A stretch of 64,000 bases of DNA from Leadbetterella lacustris. Lineage in GTDB: Bacteria > Bacteroidota > Bacteroidia > Cytophagales > Spirosomataceae. Below the pieces are notes generated by a model. That model did not search any database. It had not been told where the DNA came from and saw nothing but the letters and a program-made list of their open reading frames with translations. Where the stretch lies: NCBI GenBank assembly GCA_965234335.1, contig OZ248455.1:62001-126000 (forward strand). The letters are read 5' to 3'. The translations under genes and the position numbers were made by a program. Shown here piece after piece: positions 8,635 to 18,311 of the stretch (its first letter is position 1; every line of letters starts with the position of its first letter).

Positions 8635-10620
8635 ATGAAACAGCTTTCCTACCGATTAATTTTTTTTGGATTTTTAGTGCCTTTGCTAAGTTTTGGCTCT
8701 ATTTTGTTTAGAGGTAGGAACGAAAGTTTAGATGGTCATTTTAATGGTAGAATTTCAGCATGTAAATTAGTAATCACATCTATGATTTTACCCTTTTGTG
8801 TGAGTGGTTTTGTATATGCTAATGAGTTCTATTTATTGGTTAATCAGAGTTTCAATGATGTGATGCTAAATAATGGCGGAGCTATTAAAAATGCAGGTTA
8901 TTGGTTGGATCAATGTAATACTACGATCATTAGGACAGTTGTTGAATATAATTTACCCATCACTGATGTAGGTACAGCCACCCAAATTCGCGGTTCATGG
9001 TTATTTAATGCTACTCCTAGTGTGGGCTTTTGGACTTTAAGTTCACTAGCTAATGGCAACGCATTAAGATTAGAAATAAACGGTGTGGAAATTGCTCTTG
9101 GTGTTTTCTTTAACATTTCACAATTAATGACAAGTTCAGACATAAGCTCATTCCTGAGCAATCTAATCTTAACAGAAGTTGACATTGCTACCTCATGTTT
9201 TTCGGTTCCGATCGAGTGGTACACAAGTAATGAAAATACAGTAGAAGTTCTAGCTCCCTTTTTCTACGGAACAGGGATTTTTTGGTTTAAAAATAATCAG
9301 CCGATAGGTCAAACTTCCACTGAGGCAGCAGTCATTGCCGACAATTCACTTACAATACGTGGTTTTGGTCGTTATACTTTTACTTCTTCACTTACTGATT
9401 GTTCGACTACCTGTTGTTATCCAATTACTTTGATTCGAGGGACAATATCCGACTTGACGTTTACAAAAGCTCTTAATGTAACCACAAGGGTAGCCGGTGG
9501 TCTAATTACCGACACACTGAATATTATTGACCAAGAAAAGCTGGCTACTACGGACATCCAATTTTCCAATCAGCTAAATAATAATGGTTCAGTCACTTCC
9601 ACAAATGTATTATTGCTTAATGAATTGTCAAAAGGATTGAATAAAGAGGCGGGGATAATTGGGTTATTGATCGAAGGGACTGATCAAAAAATTGTAATTC
9701 CTATGTTAACAGTAGGAAGCACGAAAACTTACAAAATCAAGCTAACCAAAGCTGGTAAGTTGAACAAGGTTTCTGCAAACCAAGGCAATTCTATCAAAAG
9801 CAATAACATCGATGATTTCGCTATTGATTTTACTACTTGTCGGCAAACAGGTAGAGTCATGGCTTTCAAGGCTGATACAATAAGACAATCAAATGGAAGT
9901 CTCAAGATTATGTTCACTGCATTAATTAAATACTTCGAAACTCCTGCGTCTTTCTCAATGGTTGGTAATCTAGGTCATAATCTGAACAGCTTGTTAGCTA
10001 CAAACATTTCGTTCCCTAAAACTCCTAAAACCACACTGATATTGGCAACAAGTAAGTTAGCCGCTAGTAAACAAGACACCATTATGTTTGCTTTTAGCTT
10101 AGTAATGGGTTCTAATATAAAATTCCAGAACGAAGCGATTGCTAATGGGACAGGAGCACATACGAATGGAACAACATTAAGAATAATAGATATGTCTAAC
10201 ACGGGTGTTAATTCAAATATTTCGGGTCGCACGCCGACTCAGATTATATTTGGTAGGCAAAAACAAGTCTCTGAAATTAATACTTTAGTTGGGCAAGCAA
10301 TATCTTCAATTCATATAACAAAACTGGAAGAAGGTACTTTCAATATGACCTACCAAGCTATTGTCAATAGTTGTGGTAATCAAGAACTGACCAAAGTAGT
10401 TATTTGTGATACACTTAGTAATGAATTTTCGTCTCCTAAAGATGTGAACGTTGTTTCGAGTACAAATATCAGATTGTTCGGAGGTAAGCATTATTTAAAC
10501 TTTATAACAGCAAAAAAATACTCTATAAATGCGGAGGGGATAAAACCTTTTCTACTTATTAGAAAAACTAAAAATATTTATATTTTTACTAATCTGTTGA
10601 ATGTCAATCTATTCGGTTGA
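8635..10620 (+). CDS. Secreted DUF11-like repeat protein, possible truncated surface adhesin
   Basis: 661 residues with two hydrophobic N-terminal stretches (about 7-26 and 45-62); the second ends VYANE like a signal peptidase site, so ATG codons between them could also be starts. Residues about 280-375 contain a DUF11-type module (TNVLLLNELSKGL followed by GSTKTYKIKLTKAG), the fold common in Bacteroidota surface adhesins. No T9SS C-terminal sorting domain is seen; the end (NLLNVNLFG) is unlike one. It precedes PorP/SprF by 45 bp, the arrangement of sprB-sprF, where SprF helps export the adhesin SprB. I infer a secreted surface protein, perhaps shortened by decay. No exact homologue recognised. 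Confidence 0.6.
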   Translation: MKQLSYRLIFFGFLVPLLSFGSILFRGRNESLDGHFNGRISACKLVITSMILPFCVSGFVYANEFYLLVNQSFNDVMLNNGGAIKNAGYWLDQCNTTIIRTVVEYNLPITDVGTATQIRGSWLFNATPSVGFWTLSSLANGNALRLEINGVEIALGVFFNISQLMTSSDISSFLSNLILTEVDIATSCFSVPIEWYTSNENTVEVLAPFFYGTGIFWFKNNQPIGQTSTEAAVIADNSLTIRGFGRYTFTSSLTDCSTTCCYPITLIRGTISDLTFTKALNVTTRVAGGLITDTLNIIDQEKLATTDIQFSNQLNNNGSVTSTNVLLLNELSKGLNKEAGIIGLLIEGTDQKIVIPMLTVGSTKTYKIKLTKAGKLNKVSANQGNSIKSNNIDDFAIDFTTCRQTGRVMAFKADTIRQSNGSLKIMFTALIKYFETPASFSMVGNLGHNLNSLLATNISFPKTPKTTLILATSKLAASKQDTIMFAFSLVMGSNIKFQNEAIANGTGAHTNGTTLRIIDMSNTGVNSNISGRTPTQIIFGRQKQVSEINTLVGQAISSIHITKLEEGTFNMTYQAIVNSCGNQELTKVVICDTLSNEFSSPKDVNVVSSTNIRLFGGKHYLNFITAKKYSINAEGIKPFLLIRKTKNIYIFTNLLNVNLFG

Positions 10621-10665
10621 ACAAAAAGAAAAAAAATCAGGAAAATAATTATAAATAAACAGACA

Positions 10666-11667
10666 ATGAAACATTTACACTCCGCAAGGGATAAGGCTAT
10701 AGTATTTGCCCTATTATGTCTTTTTTTTACCACAAAAATCTTTGCACAGCAGGAGGTCATGTATTCTCAATACATGTTCAATACACTTGCCATCAATCCT
10801 GCCTATGCTGGTAGTAGAGATGTTCTGAGCCTCACCGCTTTAGGAAGGTATCAATGGCTGGATAGAAACGTGCCTGGTTCTCCAACTACTCACTCGTTTT
10901 CTTTAGATATGCCAATAAAAAATGAAAAAATGGGTATAGGTCTTGTTGCCTACAACGATGCCCTCGGAGTTGCAAAAAATACTGGACTAAACTTAGCTTT
11001 TGCCTACAGATTTAATGTAGGTGCCAAAACTACCATGTCCTTGGGTTTACAGCCAACAGTAACAAATGTCAACCTAGCACTTTCGCAAGTTACAACACTA
11101 GTGGATGAAAACATTTTCTCATCAAACAGAAGTAGATTCATGTTTAATGCAGGCTTGGGGATGTTCGTGAGCAATGATAAATCTTATTTTGGATTCTCTG
11201 TTCCTCAAATCATTGAGCAAAGAATTACTCCAAATATACCAAGTAGCACGGGTAAAATAAAGAGACATTATTTTGCTATGATGGGCTTTGTGGTTGGAAA
11301 AGGAAACTTCAAGATAAAACCATCAACTATGTTACGATATGCAGCAGGTTCTCCATTGGGTATTGATGGTAACGTTAATTTTTGGTACAAAGATAAAATC
11401 TCTTTAGGTGTTTCAGGAAGAAAATCTCAGACTGTACTTTCGGGTCAGGATAACATAGACGCTGTAGTTGGTATGTTCGAATTGCAACTTACTCCACAGC
11501 TAAGATTAGGCTTGGCTTATGATTACAATAATAACAGGCTTAATACCAAAGTAGGCGGTACTTCTGCTTTGTACAATAAGCTCACCGGCACCCCTACATA
11601 CGAGTGGTTGCTCAGGTACGAGTTTGGCTATGGAAAGTCTAAGATTCTCACACCTCGGTATTTCTAA
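10666..11667 (+). CDS. PorP/SprF family type IX secretion-associated outer-membrane protein
   Basis: 333 residues. Signal peptide about 1-27 (ending KIFAQ), followed by the hallmark QEVMYSQYMFNTLAINPAYA and AGSRD...SLTALGRYQW run of the PorP/SprF family, then GIGLVAYNDALG and a barrel ending in a terminal PRYF. Family members sit in the outer membrane and are tied to secretion or surface placement of a partner protein encoded next to them. The upstream secreted protein and downstream OmpA/PD40 protein (32 bp gap) are the usual partners, so this looks like one operon. Confidence 0.9.
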   Translation: MKHLHSARDKAIVFALLCLFFTTKIFAQQEVMYSQYMFNTLAINPAYAGSRDVLSLTALGRYQWLDRNVPGSPTTHSFSLDMPIKNEKMGIGLVAYNDALGVAKNTGLNLAFAYRFNVGAKTTMSLGLQPTVTNVNLALSQVTTLVDENIFSSNRSRFMFNAGLGMFVSNDKSYFGFSVPQIIEQRITPNIPSSTGKIKRHYFAMMGFVVGKGNFKIKPSTMLRYAAGSPLGIDGNVNFWYKDKISLGVSGRKSQTVLSGQDNIDAVVGMFELQLTPQLRLGLAYDYNNNRLNTKVGGTSALYNKLTGTPTYEWLLRYEFGYGKSKILTPRYF

Positions 11668-11699
11668 TGCCAAAGTCCCCAAAATAAAATAATAAAATT

Positions 11700-14249
11700 A
11701 TGTTTATCAGGATTAAAAGAAAAATTGCACTGTTGGTATGTGTTGGGCTGGTGTCTTATATGGCTATTGGTCAGAATGCACTGTTGAAGACTGCTCAACA
11801 CCACTTTGATAATTTAAGTTACATTAAAGCTATCGATGCTTACGAACAAGCCTTGAAAAAGAAGGGGATTTCAGAAGGAGAGAAATTTTCAGCCATGAAA
11901 AATCTTTCTGAAAGTTATTTAAAGGTGAAAGATGCCGTAAATGCTGAAAGAGTCTTGCGTGATTTGGTAAGTTCTTCTAGCGATTTCTCAGGAGATCGTG
12001 CAAAAGTACTGATGAACTACGCACAAGCTTTGGCGAGTAACGCAAAATATAAAGAATCACAAGAGCAATACCAAAAATATTTGGCCATTGTGGATAATGA
12101 TATTATAGCCAAAGGTTTCTCTAAACTTTATGATGATGTAAGTGTTTTATCAAAAAATGCCGCTTGTTATAAAGTAGATTATCTTTCTATCAATACCAAC
12201 GCAGCAGATTTTAGTCCGACAAACTATCAAAATGGTTTAATATTTGTTTCAAACAGACGCAATACTTCGGGTATAAGAAGAGTTTTTTCTTGGGATAATT
12301 CACCATTTTTGGATTTGTATCATCTTGAGGACATCGCCTATCTTTCTGCCACAGAGGCGGGTTTAGGTGGCGGTGGATCTTCATCAAGGAAGGCGAAGTC
12401 TGGCTCGGGGGGGACAGTTGGTTCTGACGAGTATACCATGCCAACGGCCAACGACTCTCGTACAATAGGTAGTTTCGGTGGTAAAAATATCTCTCAAGGT
12501 TATGGATACGCCGACAAACCAATGACCGAAAGTGATAGAATGGGTGGGACAATTAACTCAAAATATCATGAAGGTCCAGCTGCGTTTTTCAAAGATGGCT
12601 CAAAAGTTATTTTTACAAGAAATAACACATCTTCACGTGGTACAGCTAAAAAGAGTTCTGATGGCATCATTAAGCTCAAACTCTACATGGGCGAATCTAA
12701 AAAAGACGGCTGGGGAAATGTGGTGGAGTTGCCTTTTAACTCTAACGAATACTCAATGGGCCATCCAGCACTTTCACCTGACGAAAAACTATTGTTTTTT
12801 GCATCTGATATGCCAGGTGGATTTGGTGGAACAGATATCTATGTGACACGTTATGATGGAGTTAACTGGTCAGCACCTGTAAACTTGGGTAATGCCATCA
12901 ATACCAAAGGCAACGAAATGTTTCCTTATGTTGATGAAAAAGGTAACCTTTACTTCTCTTCTGAAGGTCTACCTGGTTTAGGTGAATTGGATATCTTCTT
13001 TACTCAGTTAGATGGAGTTACTCAAAAAGGAAGAGTAATTAACTTAGGTGCTCCAATAAACTCAAGCAAAGACGACTTTGGTATCATTACCGACGGTCTT
13101 AGACAAAGCGGATATTTCAGCTCCAACCGTAAAAGAGGTGGAAGCGATGATGATATTTACAAATTCGACAGAGAATGTGAAATCAAAGAGGGTTGTGAAT
13201 TGTTGATTGCTGTGTACGATGCGGACACTAAAATGCCACTAGACAACACTACACTTAATTACACCGATGAAGCAGGGAATAATATAGAATTGGTAACAAA
13301 CGCCGAGGGAATAATAGCTATTGAGAACATAGCAGTTGAATATGAGTATAGATTCAAAACTAAACGTGATGGTTATAACAATAATACTGTTAGTTATTCA
13401 ACTGATGTGTGTGACAACGAGCCATCCAGATTAGAGATCCCTCTAGAAAGACCTAAAATTGTCGATTCTACTGAAAATGTAATTGCTATTTCGCCTGATA
13501 AATCTAGATTGTCAGAAGATGGTTCAACAGTAAATGCTGACTTTGACAAAGGTTCTGAGAATGGTAATAGCAAAAATCCAAAGAAAATCTTGCAGTCGGG
13601 TACAAACAAGGCAGGTAAAATTTGTATCATCAAAGGAAAAGTTTCGTTGCAATCTAACAAGCAATCTATCGAGGGCGTGTTGGTATCTTTGAAAAACGGA
13701 TGTGACAGTTCAATAGTAACCGCTTACTCTGACAAATACGGAAACTTCCAGTTTACAGCTTTAGAAGGATGCGATTATACCATTGAAGGTAAAAAAGAAA
13801 ATATGGCTTCAAAGTCTAAATCGCTTAAGAATTTGAACTGTAAAACAAACGAAATCATAAGTACAGATTTATTTATGTTTACCAAGGGAGATGTGGTAGA
13901 AATCGAAAACATTTACTTCGACTACGGAAAATCTAATATACGTTCTGATGCAAGAGTGGAATTGGATAAATTGGTGAAACTAATGCGGGAATATCCAAAA
14001 ATGAAAATTGAGTTAGGTTCTCATACGGATAGCAGAAGCCCTTCTGATTTTAACCAAAAATTGTCTGATGAAAGGGCCAAGGCATCTTCTGATTACCTAT
14101 TCAAAAGAGGCATAAGCCGCTCAAGAGTAGAGTACAAAGGTTACGGAGAGACAATTTTGGTAAATAATTGTGTTGACGGTGTTCAATGCTCTGAAGCCGA
14201 ACACCAAAGAAATAGACGTACTGAAATAAAAATCCTACAAATGGATTAA
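11700..14249 (+). CDS. OmpA-family protein with TPR-like and PD40 repeats
   Basis: 849 residues in the standard Bacteroidota layout. There is a signal peptide (1-25), helical TPR-like repeats (about 28-150), and PD40/WD40-like propeller blades (for example GHPALSPDEKLLFFASD and NEMFPYVDEKGNLYFSSEG, about 190-480). Two carboxypeptidase-regulatory-like Ig domains follow (about 500-590 and 645-720). The C-terminal OmpA domain (about 735-849) binds peptidoglycan; its conserved signature reads IELGSHTDSRSPSDFNQKLS followed by DERAKAS. Such proteins connect a PorP/SprF barrel to the cell wall (compare PorE in Porphyromonas). It lies between two PorP/SprF genes. A glycine/serine-rich insert at about 220-260 is unusual but in frame. 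Confidence 0.9.
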   Translation: MFIRIKRKIALLVCVGLVSYMAIGQNALLKTAQHHFDNLSYIKAIDAYEQALKKKGISEGEKFSAMKNLSESYLKVKDAVNAERVLRDLVSSSSDFSGDRAKVLMNYAQALASNAKYKESQEQYQKYLAIVDNDIIAKGFSKLYDDVSVLSKNAACYKVDYLSINTNAADFSPTNYQNGLIFVSNRRNTSGIRRVFSWDNSPFLDLYHLEDIAYLSATEAGLGGGGSSSRKAKSGSGGTVGSDEYTMPTANDSRTIGSFGGKNISQGYGYADKPMTESDRMGGTINSKYHEGPAAFFKDGSKVIFTRNNTSSRGTAKKSSDGIIKLKLYMGESKKDGWGNVVELPFNSNEYSMGHPALSPDEKLLFFASDMPGGFGGTDIYVTRYDGVNWSAPVNLGNAINTKGNEMFPYVDEKGNLYFSSEGLPGLGELDIFFTQLDGVTQKGRVINLGAPINSSKDDFGIITDGLRQSGYFSSNRKRGGSDDDIYKFDRECEIKEGCELLIAVYDADTKMPLDNTTLNYTDEAGNNIELVTNAEGIIAIENIAVEYEYRFKTKRDGYNNNTVSYSTDVCDNEPSRLEIPLERPKIVDSTENVIAISPDKSRLSEDGSTVNADFDKGSENGNSKNPKKILQSGTNKAGKICIIKGKVSLQSNKQSIEGVLVSLKNGCDSSIVTAYSDKYGNFQFTALEGCDYTIEGKKENMASKSKSLKNLNCKTNEIISTDLFMFTKGDVVEIENIYFDYGKSNIRSDARVELDKLVKLMREYPKMKIELGSHTDSRSPSDFNQKLSDERAKASSDYLFKRGISRSRVEYKGYGETILVNNCVDGVQCSEAEHQRNRRTEIKILQMD

Positions 14250-14273
14250 GTTTATAACAAGAATTTATAATTT

Positions 14274-14303
14274 GACCGTTTAGAAATAGACGGTCATTTT
14301 TTT
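14274..14303 (+). terminator. Intrinsic terminator after the OmpA gene
   Basis: GACCGT (14274-14279) pairs with ACGGTC (14290-14295) around a short loop and is followed by A and seven Ts (14297-14303). It is 25 bp after the stop of the OmpA gene, so the second PorP/SprF gene probably has its own promoter. Confidence 0.75.
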
Positions 14304-14394
14304 GAACAAAAAGTACAATATTAATCAGCCGCATGCAAGTCTTTATTAGTAAACTACTAAGCATAAAGACAACCTTGCGTCAAAACATAAAATT

Positions 14395-15285
14395 ATGAAA
14401 AAAGTTTTTTTGATGTTATTATTCTTGATATCCCACAAAGGATTTTCGCAAATAGGTCTTTTGAAGCAGTATCACTTGAACTATTTAGCCATAAATCCGG
14501 CATTGGCCGGAGAGAACGGCCCATTTACATTGAAAGGCATTTTGGGCAATCAATTCAATGGATCGGTTCGACTCAATCAGGTCAACCAAGTCTTAGTTTT
14601 AGATGGCCAATTGTACAACAAAGGAGGCTTGGCTTTTCAGGGATACAGAAACAATTCTGGTAATATCATAACTACTGGTTTGGGTTTTAGCTATGCCAAA
14701 GGTTACGAAATCGGTGAATTAAAACTTAAAATGGGTGCGAATGCGGGTATTTTTATTCAACCCAACATGTTGGCTGCCAATTTGACGCAACGTGTACTAC
14801 CACACGGCGGTCTTGGTGTTTTTAGTAGCTACAAGGGCGTGTTTTTGGGTGTTTCTAATCCTATGCTTTTAGCGTCTCGCCAAATTAGTGAACAAAAACC
14901 GTTCCTCGTCAATGCCGGTTATATTTTTGATAACGAATCAATCTTTGGCTTTAATGCTAACGTATTGTATTACCACGATATTCAAACTTCAAGAAACAGC
15001 TACGATTTTAATTTTAAAGCTTCTGTAAATAACAGATTTGGTATCGGTGCATCTTACCGTTTTAATAAACTCATGGCCTATGGTGAATCCAAGCCTACTG
15101 TTATACCTTTTGCGGAGTATAAGGCCACTAGAACCATGACTTTTGCCTTATCATATGATTCTAGTTCGACTACCGAGACTAGACCCAATACGGCAAATTT
15201 GGCGGTTGGTGGCGTTTTTCAGTTTATGGTTAAATACAACAGCGATGATTCTGGAGGCGATAGTTGGTTTTTTGGAAAGTTTTGA
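14395..15285 (+). CDS. PorP/SprF family outer-membrane protein
   Basis: 296 residues. Signal peptide about 1-18 (SHKGFSQ), then LLKQYHLNYLAINPALAG, which matches the QYxxNxxxiNPAxAG start of PorP/SprF proteins. The body is a predicted beta-barrel with the GGLAFQGYRNNSG and ANAGIFIQPN type strands. It is a diverged second copy of the gene at 10666 and lies behind a terminator. Its export partner is not adjacent, unless it works with the same OmpA protein. The AT-rich 250 bp after it contain no gene. Confidence 0.85.
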   Translation: MKKVFLMLLFLISHKGFSQIGLLKQYHLNYLAINPALAGENGPFTLKGILGNQFNGSVRLNQVNQVLVLDGQLYNKGGLAFQGYRNNSGNIITTGLGFSYAKGYEIGELKLKMGANAGIFIQPNMLAANLTQRVLPHGGLGVFSSYKGVFLGVSNPMLLASRQISEQKPFLVNAGYIFDNESIFGFNANVLYYHDIQTSRNSYDFNFKASVNNRFGIGASYRFNKLMAYGESKPTVIPFAEYKATRTMTFALSYDSSSTTETRPNTANLAVGGVFQFMVKYNSDDSGGDSWFFGKF

Positions 15286-15537
15286 TTTTATATTTAAATA
15301 TTTAGCAAGTTATCTAATTAATATTTCAAAAAAAGCTCATGTTTTTTCTTATTTTTCTTTAAAAAGTTCAATAAAAGGAAATATTTAATACATTTTTTAT
15401 AAAAAAAACACAAATTTTTGCTTATTAAAAATAAAAATATTTAGTTCGCATAAAAATATTTTTATTAACGTTTAAGTATTACGAAATCATAGGTTTATTT
15501 TGGAATTAAACAACGCTTCAAGAGTACAAAAATAACA

Positions 15538-18309
15538 ATGGATCAGTTCTCATATATAGCTAATGGCGATGTAGCCGCCCTAGAATCACTTTACCAACAA
15601 TACCTTCAAAATCCAGAATCAGTAGATGTCAGTTGGCAATATTTTTTCAAGGGATTTGAATTTTCAAAATCTTGGAACGCTGAGGTTCCTGAGTCTATTG
15701 GAATATCTTCTGATGACCAAAAAGACAGAATTTCTAAAGAACGTGAGGTAGTGCATCTGATACGTGGGTATAGGTCACGCGGACACATGATGTCGAAAAT
15801 AGACCCGCTTTATGCTGTCAGAAAATACAACGCCAATCTCGATTTGTCGTTTTTTCACCTATCAGAAAAAGATTTAGATACTGTTTTTGAAGCGGGAGTG
15901 GAGGTTTTTGGAAGACCAGCTACTTTAAGAGAAATAGAAACTTCTTTGAAGACCATTTATGGAGGCAAAATTGGTTTTGAATATCTCTTTATCAGGGATA
16001 GCAATATCAAGAATTGGTTCAGGAAAAAAATCGAGAAGGATTACCTGACCTACAATCCTTCGTTTGACCAAAAGAAAAGAATTCTTAAGAAAGTAAATCA
16101 AGCCGTAGCTTTTGAAAATTTCCTGCATACCAAGTTTTTAGGTAAAAAAAGATTCTCACTAGAAGGTGGGGAGTCGGCAATAGCTGGTCTTGACGCCGCC
16201 ATATTAAAAGGGGCTGAGTTAGGTGTTGAAGAGGTAGTGATAGGAATGGCACACAGAGGTAGACTCAATGTTCTGACCAATATCATGCAGAAGCCTTATG
16301 ATCAGGTTTTTAATGAGTTTGAGGAAAACGTACCTACCTTAGAATTTAGCGACGGTGACGTAAAATACCATATGGGTTATTCGAGCCAAATAGAGACTCC
16401 AAGTGGAAAAAGAGTTTCAATGAAACTCATGGCTAATCCTTCGCACTTAGAAACAGTGGATCCTGTTGTTTTGGGTTATGCCCGAGCAAGAGCCGATGCT
16501 CACTTTGAAAGTCAAGGTCTTAAGCCTAACGAGTTTGCCGACATTTATGACAAGATTCTTCCAATAATTATTCATGGCGACGCGTCCTTGGCAGGTCAGG
16601 GTATCGTTTATGAAATAGCCCAAATGTCGAATCTACCTGGATATTATGTGGGTGGTGCGATACATTTCATTATAAATAATCAAATAGGTTTCACGACAGA
16701 CAACGCAGACGCCCGTTCGACTTTGTACTGCTCAGACGTAGCCAAAATGTTGGATACCCCTATTTTCCACGTAAACGGTGACGATCCTGAGGCTGTGGTT
16801 TATGCCATGGAGCTTGCCTTAGAGTTTAGAAAAGAATTCAATAAGGATGTTTTTGTGGATATGATTTGCTATCGTAAACATGGCCACAACGAAGCCGATG
16901 AGCCACGTTTTACACAGCCGGGCATGTACGAGTTGATTAGTAAGCACCAAACACCAAGAGAAATCTATGTAGATAAACTCAAGGCAGATGGTACGATAAG
17001 CGAGGAGGATGCCAAGCAAATAAGAGCTCAATTTGACGACGGCTTGCAAGATATTCTATCAAAAGTAAAACAAAATCAGTTGCCTTACCAACTTCCAAAA
17101 CTAGAAAGAGACTGGGCAAAACTACGTCGTTCTACCATCGAAGATTTTGAAGAATCGCCCAAAACAGGTATTTCTAATGAAGTAATGGCTCAAGTTGGAG
17201 CGGTTTTGTCAAATGTACCCGAGGGTTTTACGCCTATCAAACAAATAGAAAAGGTTTTAGAGGAACGTAAGGATATTTTTGCAGGTAAGAAACCATTCAA
17301 TTGGGCGGCTGCAGAATTGTTGGCTTTTGGTTCATTGCTGCAACAAGGCAATTGGGTACGTATGACAGGCCAAGACGTGCAAAGAGGTACTTTTTCTCAC
17401 CGACATGCCATTCTACATGATATCAAAAACTACAACCGATACAATAATCTAGCTCATATCAGCCCTGATCAAGGAAAATTCGAGATTTACAACTCGTTCC
17501 TTTCAGAATATGCTGTTATGGGATTTGAATATGGATATGCCTTGGCCAATCCGAGTGCTTTGGTTATTTGGGAAGCACAGTTTGGCGACTTTGCCAACGG
17601 TGCACAAATCATGATTGACCAGTTTTTGGTAGCTGCCGAGTCAAAATGGAACTCCATGAACGGTTTGGTGTTGTTACTACCACATGGATATGAAGGTCAA
17701 GGGCCAGAACACTCTAACGCCCGACCGGAGAGATTTTTGCAACTGGCAGCTGAGTACAACATTTATGTATGTAATTGCACTACCCCGGCCAACTTTTTCC
17801 ACATGTTGAGAAGGCAAGTCGCCTTACCATTCCGTAAGCCATGTGTACACATGTCACCGAAGTCGATGTTAAGACATCCTTTGGCGGTTTCTAACATGAA
17901 TGATTTTGCCGAAAATACTAGTTTCCAAGAAATTATAGGAGATGAAACGGTAGATCCGAAGAAAGTAAGAAAGGTGTTATTGTGTAGCGGAAAAATTTAT
18001 TATGATCTTCACAAAAGGAGATTAGACGAAAATAGAGAGGATATTGCTATCATAAGATTGGAGCAATTGTATCCTTTTCCGAAAACAAAAATAGAAGCAG
18101 AACTGGCCAAATACAGTAAAGCCGAGAAAATCTGGGTTCAGGAAGAACCATTAAATATGGGATATTGGTCATTTATTACCAGAGAATTCCCTGGAGGTAT
18201 AGATGATGTGATTTCCAGAAAACTAAGTGCTTCACCAGCAACTGGTTATACAAAAAATCACAACGATATCCAAAGTAAAATTTTAGATAAAGCATTCCAA
18301 TTGAATTAA
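15538..18309 (+). CDS. sucA: 2-oxoglutarate dehydrogenase E1 component
   Basis: 923 residues, the expected length for the thiamine-diphosphate-dependent E1 of the TCA-cycle complex that converts 2-oxoglutarate to succinyl-CoA with E2 and E3. The N-terminal E2-contact segment (SYIANGDVAALESLYQQYL...SWQYFF) and GMAHRGRLNVL are present. So are HGDASLAGQGIVYE (cofactor site), NNQIGFTT, the RKHGHNEADEPRFTQP stretch, and the C-terminal WVQEEPLNMGYW. It is 2 bp upstream of sucB (stop 18309, start 18312), a tight operon. Confidence 0.97.
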   Translation: MDQFSYIANGDVAALESLYQQYLQNPESVDVSWQYFFKGFEFSKSWNAEVPESIGISSDDQKDRISKEREVVHLIRGYRSRGHMMSKIDPLYAVRKYNANLDLSFFHLSEKDLDTVFEAGVEVFGRPATLREIETSLKTIYGGKIGFEYLFIRDSNIKNWFRKKIEKDYLTYNPSFDQKKRILKKVNQAVAFENFLHTKFLGKKRFSLEGGESAIAGLDAAILKGAELGVEEVVIGMAHRGRLNVLTNIMQKPYDQVFNEFEENVPTLEFSDGDVKYHMGYSSQIETPSGKRVSMKLMANPSHLETVDPVVLGYARARADAHFESQGLKPNEFADIYDKILPIIIHGDASLAGQGIVYEIAQMSNLPGYYVGGAIHFIINNQIGFTTDNADARSTLYCSDVAKMLDTPIFHVNGDDPEAVVYAMELALEFRKEFNKDVFVDMICYRKHGHNEADEPRFTQPGMYELISKHQTPREIYVDKLKADGTISEEDAKQIRAQFDDGLQDILSKVKQNQLPYQLPKLERDWAKLRRSTIEDFEESPKTGISNEVMAQVGAVLSNVPEGFTPIKQIEKVLEERKDIFAGKKPFNWAAAELLAFGSLLQQGNWVRMTGQDVQRGTFSHRHAILHDIKNYNRYNNLAHISPDQGKFEIYNSFLSEYAVMGFEYGYALANPSALVIWEAQFGDFANGAQIMIDQFLVAAESKWNSMNGLVLLLPHGYEGQGPEHSNARPERFLQLAAEYNIYVCNCTTPANFFHMLRRQVALPFRKPCVHMSPKSMLRHPLAVSNMNDFAENTSFQEIIGDETVDPKKVRKVLLCSGKIYYDLHKRRLDENREDIAIIRLEQLYPFPKTKIEAELAKYSKAEKIWVQEEPLNMGYWSFITREFPGGIDDVISRKLSASPATGYTKNHNDIQSKILDKAFQLN

Positions 18310-18311
18310 TT

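Noticed and set aside
12211..12846. Alternative frames of about 100 codons on both strands
   Set aside because: Both lie inside the OmpA/PD40 coding sequence, whose domains are continuous across the region.
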